DNA of 28,805 nucleotides from JBPOIC01 sp052034865 (GTDB lineage Bacteria; UBA10199; JADFYH01), in contig JBPOIC010000042.1 of assembly GCA_052034865.1 (NCBI GenBank), forward strand, positions 1 through 28,805. The letters are read 5' to 3'. The position numbers and the translations under genes are program-made. This document shows positions 7,354 to 15,754 of this stretch, piece by piece (within the stretch, counting starts at the first letter, position 1; each line of letters starts with the position of its first letter). The notes under the pieces were generated by a model. The model was not told the DNA's origin. It did not search any database and saw only the letters and a program-made list of their open reading frames with translations.

Positions 7354-8172
7354 ATGCCCCCAGTTTTTACAGTTCAAGACGTTTGCGGTTTTCTGGAGCG
7401 TTTTGCTCCTCCCTCGTTGGCCGAGGATTGGGATAATGTGGGGCTTCAGCTGGGCCGTCCTTCCGAAAAGGTTCGCGGCATTCTTGTTTCACTGGATGTC
7501 ACACCAGCCGTCTTGCAAGAGGCTTGTGCGTTTCGAGCCAACCTGATTGTTACCCACCATCCTCTTCTTTTTCGTGCGATAAAAAAAATCGATGACAGCG
7601 CCCCGCCTTTGCGCCTTGTCCGAGAAGCCATCCTTCAGGATATAAACATTCTTTCCTTTCACACCAATCTGGATTCCACCCGCGAAGGACTGAACGATTT
7701 TTTTGCCAGGCGCCTGGGGCTTCGACGAACCAGCCCTCTGATTTCTGCACGAGATCGCCGTTATCCTCAGGCAGGCCTTGGAAGAGTTGGAGAGATTACG
7801 CAGACCACGCTTGGAAAATGGATTGATGAGATCGGAAAATGGTTTGGGTTAAGAAATTTCAGATACGTTGGAAATCCTGATCAAAAAATAAACCGCGTCG
7901 CAGTGATGACTGGCAGTGGAGGAGAATACTTTCGCGAGGCCAAGGCTTCACGGGCACAGGTGCTGGTGACGGGCGATGTAAAATATCACTCGGCTCTCGA
8001 TGCCTTGGATGAAGGCATTGCCTTGATTGATATTGGTCATTACGCCTCCGAGATTGGGATGACAACGCTTGTCGCTGAAAAACTTCAATCGTGGCTGAAA
8101 TCAAAAAAATGCAAAACGCCGGTGAAGGTGAGTGAAATGACGAGAGACCCCTTTTTATTTTGGAAGAGTTGA
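7354..8172 (+). CDS. Nif3-like dinuclear metal centre protein (YbgI/YqfO family)
   Basis: The family forms toroidal hexamers with a two-metal site in each subunit. It is often annotated as GTP cyclohydrolase 1 type 2, but the physiological function is unsettled. Metal ligands are visible: H68 and H69 in THHPLLF, D107 in HTNLD, and H229 and E233 in DIGHYASE near the C-terminus. The protein has 272 residues, so it is the short form without the inserted PII-like domain of YqfO. The N-terminus SLAEDWDNVGLQLGRP is typical. The ATG has a strong GGAGGTGA site. It lies 13 nt after the permease gene; that link is positional and need not be functional. Confidence 0.93.
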   Translation: MPPVFTVQDVCGFLERFAPPSLAEDWDNVGLQLGRPSEKVRGILVSLDVTPAVLQEACAFRANLIVTHHPLLFRAIKKIDDSAPPLRLVREAILQDINILSFHTNLDSTREGLNDFFARRLGLRRTSPLISARDRRYPQAGLGRVGEITQTTLGKWIDEIGKWFGLRNFRYVGNPDQKINRVAVMTGSGGEYFREAKASRAQVLVTGDVKYHSALDALDEGIALIDIGHYASEIGMTTLVAEKLQSWLKSKKCKTPVKVSEMTRDPFLFWKS

Positions 8173-8181
8173 GGGGAAGAG

Positions 8182-8220
8182 CAGAGGAGTCAGAAGACAG
8201 ATTTCGGAATTCAGAAGAAA
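8182..8220 (+). repeat. CAGAAGACAGAATTCAG-type repeat after the nif3-like gene
   Basis: The run GTCAGAAGACAG is followed by GGAATTCAGAAGAAA, 10 nt after the stop of the nif3-like gene. It matches the ribD tail repeat (1663-1728) and the post-polA repeat (28051-28090) in wording and in its position at a gene's 3' end. It has no obvious hairpin. Confidence 0.5.
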
Positions 8221-8318
8221 AACCATGAATTCAGTCTTGTGGTAGGAGGCATCCCCTCTGGCGTATAGCCGCACCCAATTCACATTCACTCATGAATAAA
8301 ATTTTTCTAAGGTGATCT

Positions 8319-9209
8319 ATGCCCAATAAATCTATCCACCCTTCAAAAAGCGCCGTTTGCTCTAGAGCTGTTTTGCTGTTGGTCTGTCGCGATCAACCAG
8401 GGATTGTTGCCCGTGTAACGGATTTTATTTTCCAGCAGGGGGGAAATATCGTCAGTTCGGATCAGCACACAGATCTTGAGACAGGTACTTTTCTGATGCG
8501 TGTTGAATGGGAATTGGAGGGATTTTGTCTTTCGCGAAAGCAGATGGAGCTTAAGATTCAGGGCATCGCTGCACATTTTCAGATGGACTATCAATTGTAC
8601 TGCAGTACCGATCAGCACCGCATGGCGATCTTTGTCTCTAAATTCAGTCACTGTTTGTATGACTTGCTCATGCGGTATCGGTTGGGAGAATTTTCAGTCG
8701 AGAGTCTACAGGTGATCAGCAATCACCGCGATTTAAAACCGGTCGCCGATCATTTTGAGGTGCCTTTTCATTTTGTTCCGATCGATTCGAAAGACAAAGG
8801 CAAAGGAGAAAAACTTCAGCGGGAGATTCTTGAAAAACATCAAATCGATTTTATTGTGCTCGCTCGCTACATGCAGGTGCTCAGCCCGGAGTTTGTGAGT
8901 GCCTATCCGGATCGCATGATCAATATCCACCATTCATTCCTGCCAGCCTTTATCGGCGGCAAACCCTATCATCAGGCCTATGCGCGGGGAGTAAAGATCA
9001 TCGGTGCGACGAGTCATTACGTGACCGAAGAGCTCGATCAAGGGCCGATCATTCATCAAGCCGTCGCTCGCGTTTCTCATCGCGACCGCGTGGAAGATCT
9101 CATTCGCAAAGGTCGCGAGCAGGAGCAGATCGCGCTCGCCCATGCGGTGCGGATGCATCTTGAACATCGAGTGCTTCGCTATGGGAATAAGACGGTGGTG
9201 TTTGAGTGA
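8319..9209 (+). CDS. purU: Formyltetrahydrofolate deformylase
   Basis: PurU hydrolyses 10-formyl-tetrahydrofolate to tetrahydrofolate and formate, balancing one-carbon pools and feeding formate to purine synthesis. An N-terminal ACT domain (about residues 15-85) begins with LLVCRDQPGIVARVTDFIF. The formyltransferase-type catalytic domain (about 97-290) contains INIHHSFLPAF with N202 and H204, GATSHYV with H233, and D240 in ELDQGPI, which match the N-H-D set of the GART fold. The length of 296 residues is slightly above the usual 280-290. The ATG has an AAGGTGA site (8309-8315) that may come from a decayed repeat end. Its stop lies only 2 nt from the stop of the convergent gene. Confidence 0.96.
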   Translation: MPNKSIHPSKSAVCSRAVLLLVCRDQPGIVARVTDFIFQQGGNIVSSDQHTDLETGTFLMRVEWELEGFCLSRKQMELKIQGIAAHFQMDYQLYCSTDQHRMAIFVSKFSHCLYDLLMRYRLGEFSVESLQVISNHRDLKPVADHFEVPFHFVPIDSKDKGKGEKLQREILEKHQIDFIVLARYMQVLSPEFVSAYPDRMINIHHSFLPAFIGGKPYHQAYARGVKIIGATSHYVTEELDQGPIIHQAVARVSHRDRVEDLIRKGREQEQIALAHAVRMHLEHRVLRYGNKTVVFE

Positions 9210-9211
9210 GA

Positions 9212-11197
9212 TTAGAAAGGAATATTTACTTTAAAAAACATTGTTCCTTTTGAGCCAGGATCAATTTTGATGATTTTGGGTTTCTGAGGTTCCCCTACCG
9301 CGGCGTTGATTCCTGTGAAGGCAGCAAAACCTGTCGCTGTTCCAATGGCGCCTCCTAAAAGACCACAAAGCGCATCATAGGTGGGTTGATTGGGGCTTTT
9401 GCTAAAAAAAGCCTTGTCACAGATCATCCCGGTAGCTCCAGCGAAAGCCAGATTAGCCCCTGCAGTACCCAATCCAATACTGACATTGTCTTTATTTTTC
9501 GCAGCAAAATACCCGGCGACCGCCATTAAGATAGCGCCCGCTCCAGAGACCGTTCCACCCACAATTTTTATATCTCTTGCGACTTTACTGGTCGAATTTT
9601 GAATGGTCCTTAAAGCATTTATGTAAGCTTTGTGGGCTTCATCGGGGTTAGGGAGACCAACCAACTCGATATTTATTTTTTTAATTCCATTCTCATACCA
9701 ACCCAATATGTGAGTTTGTTTTTGAGAAAAGCCCTTAAAAAGCAGGTAAGAAAATGCTGCAAACCATATGTAGAGTTCACGATTATGGTTGATGAATATT
9801 TTGTTTTTTTCCTGAAGAGCCTTTTCGATTTTTGCAACATCGACCTTCACCACAGGGGGAATCCCCGGTTTTATTTCAAGGTTGATATGAGGAAGGATGA
9901 TTTTCAGAATATGATCCAAATGCTGTTTTCCGTCCTTTGTCTGAAAGATCCATTTGGAATTTCCATTAATGGCCGATACGAGTTCTTGAGGAAGATCAAT
10001 TTCCTGCAGAAGTTTTCCTGACTTCTTGAGATCTTTAGCTTGACTCAACTGAGTTAGCTTACCAACCAGTTGATCGACTCTGGTTCTAAATCGAAACTCA
10101 AAATTAGCCTTGAAAGCTTCATTGGGGGGAAGAGCGATAAGCTGGGTTCGGTTTTCTTCTACAGCGGTGTTGAAATATTCCAGGGTTCCTTTCAGGCGCC
10201 TACTAGCGGATCCATTCGTGATTTTGAAATAATCGAGTTGGGATAGGGGCGCTAAGTGATCGCTGAAAACCTTGAATAAGTCAGGCTTGTTTAGAAAATC
10301 TTTCTTGAAATTACGAACTTCATTATCCAGATCACTTTGCAAAAGAATGTGATGAAACTGATCCGCCGGATTCTCTCCGCTTTTGGCAAGCCCTGTGTTC
10401 ACATAAATAAGATATCTTTCAAAAAGATCCAGGATGGCTTTTTGATGACCTCCACCGATCTTCTCTTGATGCAGGCAGGTAGTAAGTTTTTGGTAGGCTT
10501 GAATTGATTGGTAAAGAATTTCAATTCTGGAGCGTGTTCTGGGTTTTACTAATGAGGCATTTTTACCATCACCGATAAAGGATCTTAAAAGAACAGTCAG
10601 GGAATCCCTTTCACTTTCACTCAAATCTGAAAAAATCTTGGTGAATAATCCTCTGAGAAGTTTTTCCCGTTTAGGTGAGAGATCGTGCTCGGTGTCGGCG
10701 ATCGAAATAAATTCAACGATGGGATAAAGAAAACCAAAAATTTTCGTTTTGCTATCTAGGCTTGAAACCGTTCCATCGTTATTGGCTTTATCAAAAGCCT
10801 CTAGAAGTTTCTGAATGTCCTTCCCTATATTGGGCTTGAGCTTACTTTCATCATCCAGAAGGTTTGTTTTAAACTTAAAGGCATAAGCATTGAGTTGTTG
10901 CCGATAATTCACCACAATACCCAAGAGATCAGAAGCGAGTTTTGGATTAGTAGCCAGATCGATTCCAAATTCTATTGCATTTTGTTGATCTGCAGGTGCG
11001 ATGAAAATGTTCTGCCCATCGTAGACAAAGTTGATTTTTGTGGCAGACTTCTTGGAATCTGCGCGGTCTGAGACTTCTGCCGTGAGGACGCATGTTCCTG
11101 AGGTGGCTGTTTGGTGAACTTTTTCTTGAACCAGATCCACGCAGGCGTTTGGTTCAAAATTGACACTGTCTATCGAGTAATCGATTTTATTGCCCAT
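9212..11197 (-). CDS. Unrecognised 661-residue protein, third gene of the minus-strand trio (paralogue A)
   Basis: I do not recognise this protein. It has no signal peptide. The first ~75 residues look like beta-strands (TCVLTAEVSDR, INFVYDGQNIFIAP) with C19 and C36. A long, charged, helical middle (about 80-540) has no enzyme motif I can name. Three Gly/Ala-rich hydrophobic stretches lie at about 546-566, 571-592 and 610-634, the last with a GxxxGxxxG glycine zipper. The tail has KIIKIDPGSKGT (641-652) and ends NIPF. The tail motif and N-terminal pattern match the two genes transcribed before it. A good AGAAGGA site precedes the ATG, 30 nt after gene B. It converges on purU with a 2-nt gap and no terminator between them. 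A membrane-associated or surface role is inference. Confidence 0.85.
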   Translation of the reverse strand: MGNKIDYSIDSVNFEPNACVDLVQEKVHQTATSGTCVLTAEVSDRADSKKSATKINFVYDGQNIFIAPADQQNAIEFGIDLATNPKLASDLLGIVVNYRQQLNAYAFKFKTNLLDDESKLKPNIGKDIQKLLEAFDKANNDGTVSSLDSKTKIFGFLYPIVEFISIADTEHDLSPKREKLLRGLFTKIFSDLSESERDSLTVLLRSFIGDGKNASLVKPRTRSRIEILYQSIQAYQKLTTCLHQEKIGGGHQKAILDLFERYLIYVNTGLAKSGENPADQFHHILLQSDLDNEVRNFKKDFLNKPDLFKVFSDHLAPLSQLDYFKITNGSASRRLKGTLEYFNTAVEENRTQLIALPPNEAFKANFEFRFRTRVDQLVGKLTQLSQAKDLKKSGKLLQEIDLPQELVSAINGNSKWIFQTKDGKQHLDHILKIILPHINLEIKPGIPPVVKVDVAKIEKALQEKNKIFINHNRELYIWFAAFSYLLFKGFSQKQTHILGWYENGIKKINIELVGLPNPDEAHKAYINALRTIQNSTSKVARDIKIVGGTVSGAGAILMAVAGYFAAKNKDNVSIGLGTAGANLAFAGATGMICDKAFFSKSPNQPTYDALCGLLGGAIGTATGFAAFTGINAAVGEPQKPKIIKIDPGSKGTMFFKVNIPF

Positions 11198-11227
11198 GAT
11201 GAAATCCTTCTAAATGAAAACCATTCC

Positions 11228-12403
11228 TTAAAACTGCCCGCTGAAAGTGATGAGTACGCCTTTTGGTATAGCGCCGATTCCAACCCCCGTCGTGCCTTTT
11301 GCATGGGGAGGTAGTTTCAAGATCTCTCCACCCTTTCCTTGATTGCCGGCATAAATCGCGCCAGCCGCAATCGCACCGACAACAGCAGCAGCTCCGATGG
11401 ATATCCCCGCAATTGCACCCGCACCTAATCCTCCTTTTTTATCTTCTTTTTTAGCTGGAGATTTTCCATCAGCGGCAGAAGGTTTAAAAGAGGGGGGCAG
11501 CTGTTCGGTATTTCCGCCAAGTTTACTTCTCAGGGCAAGAAGTCGCATCGCATTAATGTTTGCGGTCTTTTGGGAAAACAAGGATTCATCCGCTTTTTGA
11601 CCTGTAAACAGGTGATGATCTTTGGACTGGTGGATAAGAGAAAGAAGCTTTTTGCGGGATTCAGCTCCGGTGATTTTTGTGATTTCATCAAGCTCTGTCT
11701 GCAGGCCTTCGAGCCCTTCACCCGTGAGTAAGTATAAAGCAAAGTTTTGATGCCAATGATCGATTTTTTTATTCAGTGTTTTATCGGAGCCAGTTGGAAA
11801 AATCTTTTTGAATTGAGGATAAAATCCCGCTGAAAATTCGACCCAGGAGAGCTTGGAGAGAACGTTATTGCTGATTTCTGGGCGAAGGTATTTCCCAATT
11901 TCGAGAGTATTGATTGCCAAATGATTTCGAAACCATTGCTGCGAGTTGGCATCGTCAGAAATCTCGTCAGTGACACTTTCTAAGACAACTCGAGCTTCGG
12001 TTTTCCAATAATTTTCAAGAGGTGTTCCGCTTAAAACAGCAAAATCGATCACCTTGTTGGTGGTCACTGTGGTTATGTTTGGGTCTGTAAATGAACTTTT
12101 CCCAGAGCCGGCGGCTTCTCTGAGGAAGGCATTATAAAGGACAGTGAGCAAGGTTTCTGCGTGTCCAATAAAACTAATTCTTTTCGCCGTATTTCCCTGA
12201 AGCTTATCAGAGGAAGAAATATATAAATAATCGTCGCTACCTACTTCTCGTCGATAAGTAATGGTCCTACGAGTTTCATTTTCAGAAATGACAATTACTT
12301 TTGCAGTGCATTTATCGCTCGTCCTGGAGACTGTTTCACAATTCTCCAAAGTTGCCGAAATAATCATTCCCTCATTACTGATTCCACTGACTCCATCCCC
12401 CAT
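11228..12403 (-). CDS. Unrecognised 391-residue protein, second gene of the minus-strand trio (paralogue B)
   Basis: No known family is apparent. The N-terminal ~70 residues form a probable beta-domain (CTAKVIVISENE, TITYRREVGSDDYLYISS) with C22 and C32, resembling the N-terminus of paralogue A. A helical middle follows. A Lys/Pro-rich linker (SFKPSAADGKSPAKKEDKK) then leads to one long Gly/Ala membrane segment (about 326-353, GAGAIAGISIGAAAVVG). Last comes the shared tail LKLPPHAKGTTG (362-373), ending ITFSGQF. A large soluble part with one membrane segment near the C-terminus suggests a tail-anchored topology. The alternating hydrophobic ending with terminal Phe could instead be a beta-strand signal. 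The start has a clean AGGAG site. The gene lies 98 nt after paralogue C and 30 nt before paralogue A. Confidence 0.85.
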   Translation of the reverse strand: MGDGVSGISNEGMIISATLENCETVSRTSDKCTAKVIVISENETRRTITYRREVGSDDYLYISSSDKLQGNTAKRISFIGHAETLLTVLYNAFLREAAGSGKSSFTDPNITTVTTNKVIDFAVLSGTPLENYWKTEARVVLESVTDEISDDANSQQWFRNHLAINTLEIGKYLRPEISNNVLSKLSWVEFSAGFYPQFKKIFPTGSDKTLNKKIDHWHQNFALYLLTGEGLEGLQTELDEITKITGAESRKKLLSLIHQSKDHHLFTGQKADESLFSQKTANINAMRLLALRSKLGGNTEQLPPSFKPSAADGKSPAKKEDKKGGLGAGAIAGISIGAAAVVGAIAAGAIYAGNQGKGGEILKLPPHAKGTTGVGIGAIPKGVLITFSGQF

Positions 12404-12503
12404 AAACTCTCCTGAAATAGAAATGCTGGTTGAGTAAAGTTAACTTCTTCTCATTCTTATCAAACTCATTGGCAAGAGCTGGTTTTGAAAAAAATGTGCT
12501 CAT
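12375..12503 (-). CDS. Possible 42-residue small protein between paralogues C and B
   Basis: An ATG at 12503 shares one base with the stop codon of paralogue C (TGATG). It has AGGA eight nt upstream, inside the end of C. The frame runs 42 codons (MSTFFSKPALANEFDKNEKK at the start, GGWSQWNQ at the end) to a TAA at 12375-12377, overlapping the first 29 nt of paralogue B in another frame. The stop-start overlap, plausible ribosome site and overlap with the next gene would fit translational coupling through the operon. A short frame of this kind can arise by chance, and there is no homology evidence. Confidence 0.3.
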   Translation of the reverse strand: MSTFFSKPALANEFDKNEKKLTLLNQHFYFRRVYGGWSQWNQ

Positions 12504-14206
12504 CAAAATTTTCCTGAAAATTGAATACCGGCAAACCCAGGTGCAATGGTAGGTGCTACTGAAAGGTGTCCATTTGTTGGATGAGTAAATCCCGTCGTTC
12601 CTTTCGCACCAGGCGAGAGAGGAATGACAAATTTTTTCGGTGTCTTAGAGATATTTCCCCAAAGAACCCCTGCAAAGGTTAGGGCTCCAGCTATCACTGC
12701 ACCACCTCCGGTGATGATAGCGATATCGTCAGCTCCAAGTTTTGAAGGCTTTCCACCCAAAGCCTTGCCAGCCGCAGAGCCTGCGAAGATGGAAGATTTT
12801 TCTATTCCCACTTCATCTCTGAGTTTTTCGGCAAACTTTTTAAGTTTTTTCTCATCCACCCAAACTTCAGTACGATCTTTTGAAAGGGCATTCCAGACGC
12901 CTTCTTTTGCTCCTCGTGTTTTGAGCTCAGGTCCAAAAAGGTATTGAAGATATAAAAGTAGGCCAGCAGCGAGTTCTTTTTTGAATTGGGATTTTTTAGA
13001 GGGATCTTTAGGCGCGGCCATTTCCAGCTGGGCCTTGAAGTTTTTCTCCAGGCCTTCGACATTAAATGTAATTCTTGGGATTGTCCTATCCACTTCCATC
13101 ACTGGTTTTAAAACAGAATCTGCTTTGCCAAAAACAGTGGGATTAAATGTGGTGAGTATTTTTCCTGAAAGGGATTTTTTTCTCTCATCATCCTCTCGTT
13201 TGGACCATTCCATTCCATCTTCATCAACCTTATTAGCCAGGGCCTGATCTAAAGGAGTGGTTTGAATGATCTCTGACATTTGTTGGGGAAAAAGAGGCCG
13301 TAAAAAGCGGGTTTCAATATTACGTGATAAGGCCTGTTCTTTATTGGGTGCTAATAAAAATTCATATCGTTGATTGAAATGGTCTCTTTGCAAAAGACGA
13401 CTCATTTCTTCTTTTCGAGAGGCAGGCTGAGCAGAAAGCAGGACACCATTATTTTGAATTGTTTGCTGGTCCAGAACTTGGGACAGGTTGAGGTATACCT
13501 CTTGCAAATCGACAGCCTTATGATTGATCAGAATGCGATCAAGTCCAAAGTTAATTTCCTCTAAGTGATTAAGATTGGGATTTCCTCCATTTTGAGTCGC
13601 AATAAAATCAACAACCTGAAAAACCCATTTTTGCACTTCGGGGATATTTCGGAGGGGTTCTGGAAAGACCCTCAGCAGCTCTTCACGAGCGTTCATAAAT
13701 CCAAGTGTCCATTGGCAGAAAGGATTCAATAGGGGATCATTTTTAGAAAGAATCTGTTCAATCGTTTTCTTAAAGCTCACCTGAATATCAGCAGGAAGCG
13801 AGTAAAATTTAGTCATCAAACTCTGGAGATCTTTTTGTTGATTGGGAATTGGATTTGCAAGATTGATGAGAGATAGCTTTGGAATCAGGGACTCGATGTC
13901 AATTAGCTGATTGCGGAATGCAATAACTTCAGTTGATGAGTTCACATAGCTATCAAAGCGACAGAAAAGCTGAGTGGTTTTTTTGAGTTGCCTCTGAATG
14001 TATTCGGGAGTGAGACCAGCATTCTTGGCCTCTATTGAACGAGGATTGTTTGGATTATCAAAATCCCATTGGTCTCCATTGCCGATAAAGGTAACCTTTT
14101 GATTATTGGCGTCATAGGTCACTTCGACTTTGATGGGTTTTTTTGGATCGGAACATTCTCCATTAGAAATGATCGGTTGAATCGAGGTAATGACTGGATC
14201 GGACAT
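12503..14206 (-). CDS. Unrecognised 567-residue protein, first gene of the minus-strand trio (paralogue C)
   Basis: This is not a family I recognise. There is no signal peptide. The N-terminus (IKVEVTYDANNQKVTFIGNG, after C18) is a short beta-pattern similar to paralogues A and B. Residues about 65-480 are mostly helical and charged. One hydrophobic segment, DIAIITGGGAVIAGALTFAG (about 494-513), is followed by a basic stretch and the shared motif VIPLSPGAKGTTG (527-539). A Pro/Gly-rich tail follows, ending IQFSGKF. The layout matches a C-terminal membrane anchor with a ~50-residue exported tail. The ATG has GGGAGAAA upstream. It is the promoter-proximal gene of the trio and is divergent from ffh across 207 nt. 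The block looks more AT-rich than its neighbours by eye; this was not computed. Confidence 0.87.
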   Translation of the reverse strand: MSDPVITSIQPIISNGECSDPKKPIKVEVTYDANNQKVTFIGNGDQWDFDNPNNPRSIEAKNAGLTPEYIQRQLKKTTQLFCRFDSYVNSSTEVIAFRNQLIDIESLIPKLSLINLANPIPNQQKDLQSLMTKFYSLPADIQVSFKKTIEQILSKNDPLLNPFCQWTLGFMNAREELLRVFPEPLRNIPEVQKWVFQVVDFIATQNGGNPNLNHLEEINFGLDRILINHKAVDLQEVYLNLSQVLDQQTIQNNGVLLSAQPASRKEEMSRLLQRDHFNQRYEFLLAPNKEQALSRNIETRFLRPLFPQQMSEIIQTTPLDQALANKVDEDGMEWSKREDDERKKSLSGKILTTFNPTVFGKADSVLKPVMEVDRTIPRITFNVEGLEKNFKAQLEMAAPKDPSKKSQFKKELAAGLLLYLQYLFGPELKTRGAKEGVWNALSKDRTEVWVDEKKLKKFAEKLRDEVGIEKSSIFAGSAAGKALGGKPSKLGADDIAIITGGGAVIAGALTFAGVLWGNISKTPKKFVIPLSPGAKGTTGFTHPTNGHLSVAPTIAPGFAGIQFSGKF

Positions 14207-14330
14207 CTTTTTCTCCCTAAAGAAGGTGTTTGCGCAATGAAGTCTGTCTTCATCCCTTTATCGACGTTATTCCCAGGAAGTTGCTAATTGATTCATGTTT
14301 TTTCATATATTTTAAATTTTTGCTAACCTC

Positions 14331-14359
14331 TTGACTTGAATGGATTAATTTCAATATCC
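14331..14359 (+). promoter_or_regulatory. Possible ffh promoter in the divergent spacer
   Basis: TTGACT at 14331-14336 is one base from the -35 consensus. The region 17-18 nt downstream (AATATC/ATATCC) is a weak -10. The 207-nt AT-rich spacer must hold promoters for both ffh and the minus-strand trio. I could not identify a convincing pair for the latter. Confidence 0.3.
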
Positions 14360-14413
14360 CAACCCTACTCATTTTATGTTTTTAAACGGCTCTGAAAGAC
14401 AAGACAGGAAACC

Positions 14414-15754
14414 ATGTTTGACCAACTGACAGACAAATTTAACAAGGTCATCAACCGCGTGCGTGGCTATGGGCGCCTGAGCGAAAAAAATATCGATGAG
14501 GCACTTCGGGAAGTCCGCCTATCGCTTCTGGAAGCGGATGTTCATTTCAAGGTCGTAAAAGATTTTACCGATGCGGTAAAAGTGCGGGCAATGGGGCATG
14601 AAGTCCTCGAATCGATTACCCCCGGTCAGCAATTCGTCAAGATCGTGCATGACGAGCTCATCAAAATTTTAGGTCATAGCGAAGAATTGAATCTTTCCTT
14701 CAAACCCCCGGTCGTCATTTTGCTTTTGGGTCTGCAGGGAAGTGGAAAAACCACAACCTCTGCAAAACTGGCTCTTCTGCTTAAGAATAAATACAAACGA
14801 CGTCCTCTTTTGGTGCCGGCCGACGTCTATCGCCCAGCGGCTATCGATCAGCTCAAAACCTTGGGCGATCGACTCCAGATCTCTGTTTTTCCGACAACTC
14901 CCAAAGATGATCCGGTCAAAATCACTCAACAGGCAAAAAAATATGCCGAAGATTACGGGTTTGATACCGTCATTCTCGATACGGCTGGGCGCTTACACAT
15001 CGACGATGTCTTGATGAAAGAGCTCAAACGCATCCACGAAAAAACAAGCCCTCAGCAGGTAGTGCTGGTCGTCGATGCGATGACGGGACAGGAAGCGGTG
15101 AAGGTCGCCCAGAATTTTGGTGCTGCCTTACCTCTCGATGGCGTGATCTTAACCAAGATGGATGGCGATGCCCGCGGAGGAGCGGCCCTTTCACTAAAAT
15201 ATATCCTTGGAAAACCGATTCTTTTTGCGGGGGTTGGAGAAAAACCCGAGGAGTTTGAGCCGTTTCACCCCGATCGGATGGCTTCGCGAATTTTAGGCAT
15301 GGGAGACATTCTCTCCTTGGTTGAACAGGCCCAGGAAAAGCTCGATCTTGCGAAGGCAAAAGAAACAACCGAACGTGTGCTTAAAAAGGGCTTCACCCTG
15401 ATCGATTTTCAGGATCAGCTGGGCCAGATGAAAAAGCTCGGCCCTTTGGAAAAAATCATGGGGATGATGCCGGGGATGAGTCAGGTGAAAGAAAATGTGA
15501 ATTTCGAAGATATGAATCGGGATCTTAAAAAGAAAGAGGCGATTTTATCATCGATGACGACTCAAGAGAGAATGCATCCCAAAATTCTCAATGGCAAACG
15601 CAGGATGCGCATCGCCCTGGGAAGTGGCACGAATGTCGCCGAGGTCAATCGGTTGCTGAAAGAGTTCGATCAAATGAAAAAGATGATTGATCGGTTTGGA
15701 AAATTTGGCATGAAAGGAATGAAAGGATTGGGGAGTTTGTTTGGAAGAGGGTAG
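14414..15754 (+). CDS. ffh: Signal recognition particle GTPase Ffh (SRP54)
   Basis: Ffh binds 4.5S RNA and signal sequences of nascent membrane proteins, and docks with FtsY by reciprocal GTP hydrolysis. The N domain covers about residues 1-90. The G domain has GLQGSGKTT (106-114), DVYRPAAIDQL, DTAGR (189-193), TKMDGDARGGAALS (247-260) and GVGEKPEEFEPF. The Met-rich M domain (about 310-446) has RRMRIALGSGTNVAEVNRL, the conserved SRP RNA contact, and ends GMKGMKGLGSLFG. The length of 446 residues is normal. The ATG has AGGAAA just upstream. The stop codon abuts a dispersed repeat element. rpsP and other ribosome-related genes follow, a common conserved neighbourhood. The 4.5S RNA gene is not in this window. 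Confidence 0.98.
   Translation: MFDQLTDKFNKVINRVRGYGRLSEKNIDEALREVRLSLLEADVHFKVVKDFTDAVKVRAMGHEVLESITPGQQFVKIVHDELIKILGHSEELNLSFKPPVVILLLGLQGSGKTTTSAKLALLLKNKYKRRPLLVPADVYRPAAIDQLKTLGDRLQISVFPTTPKDDPVKITQQAKKYAEDYGFDTVILDTAGRLHIDDVLMKELKRIHEKTSPQQVVLVVDAMTGQEAVKVAQNFGAALPLDGVILTKMDGDARGGAALSLKYILGKPILFAGVGEKPEEFEPFHPDRMASRILGMGDILSLVEQAQEKLDLAKAKETTERVLKKGFTLIDFQDQLGQMKKLGPLEKIMGMMPGMSQVKENVNFEDMNRDLKKKEAILSSMTTQERMHPKILNGKRRMRIALGSGTNVAEVNRLLKEFDQMKKMIDRFGKFGMKGMKGLGSLFGRG

Noticed and set aside
12581..12596. 16-bp exact match ATGAGTAAATCCCGTC also at 20057-20072
   Set aside because: One match of this length in 28.8 kb can plausibly occur by chance, one copy is coding, and the flanks do not match.
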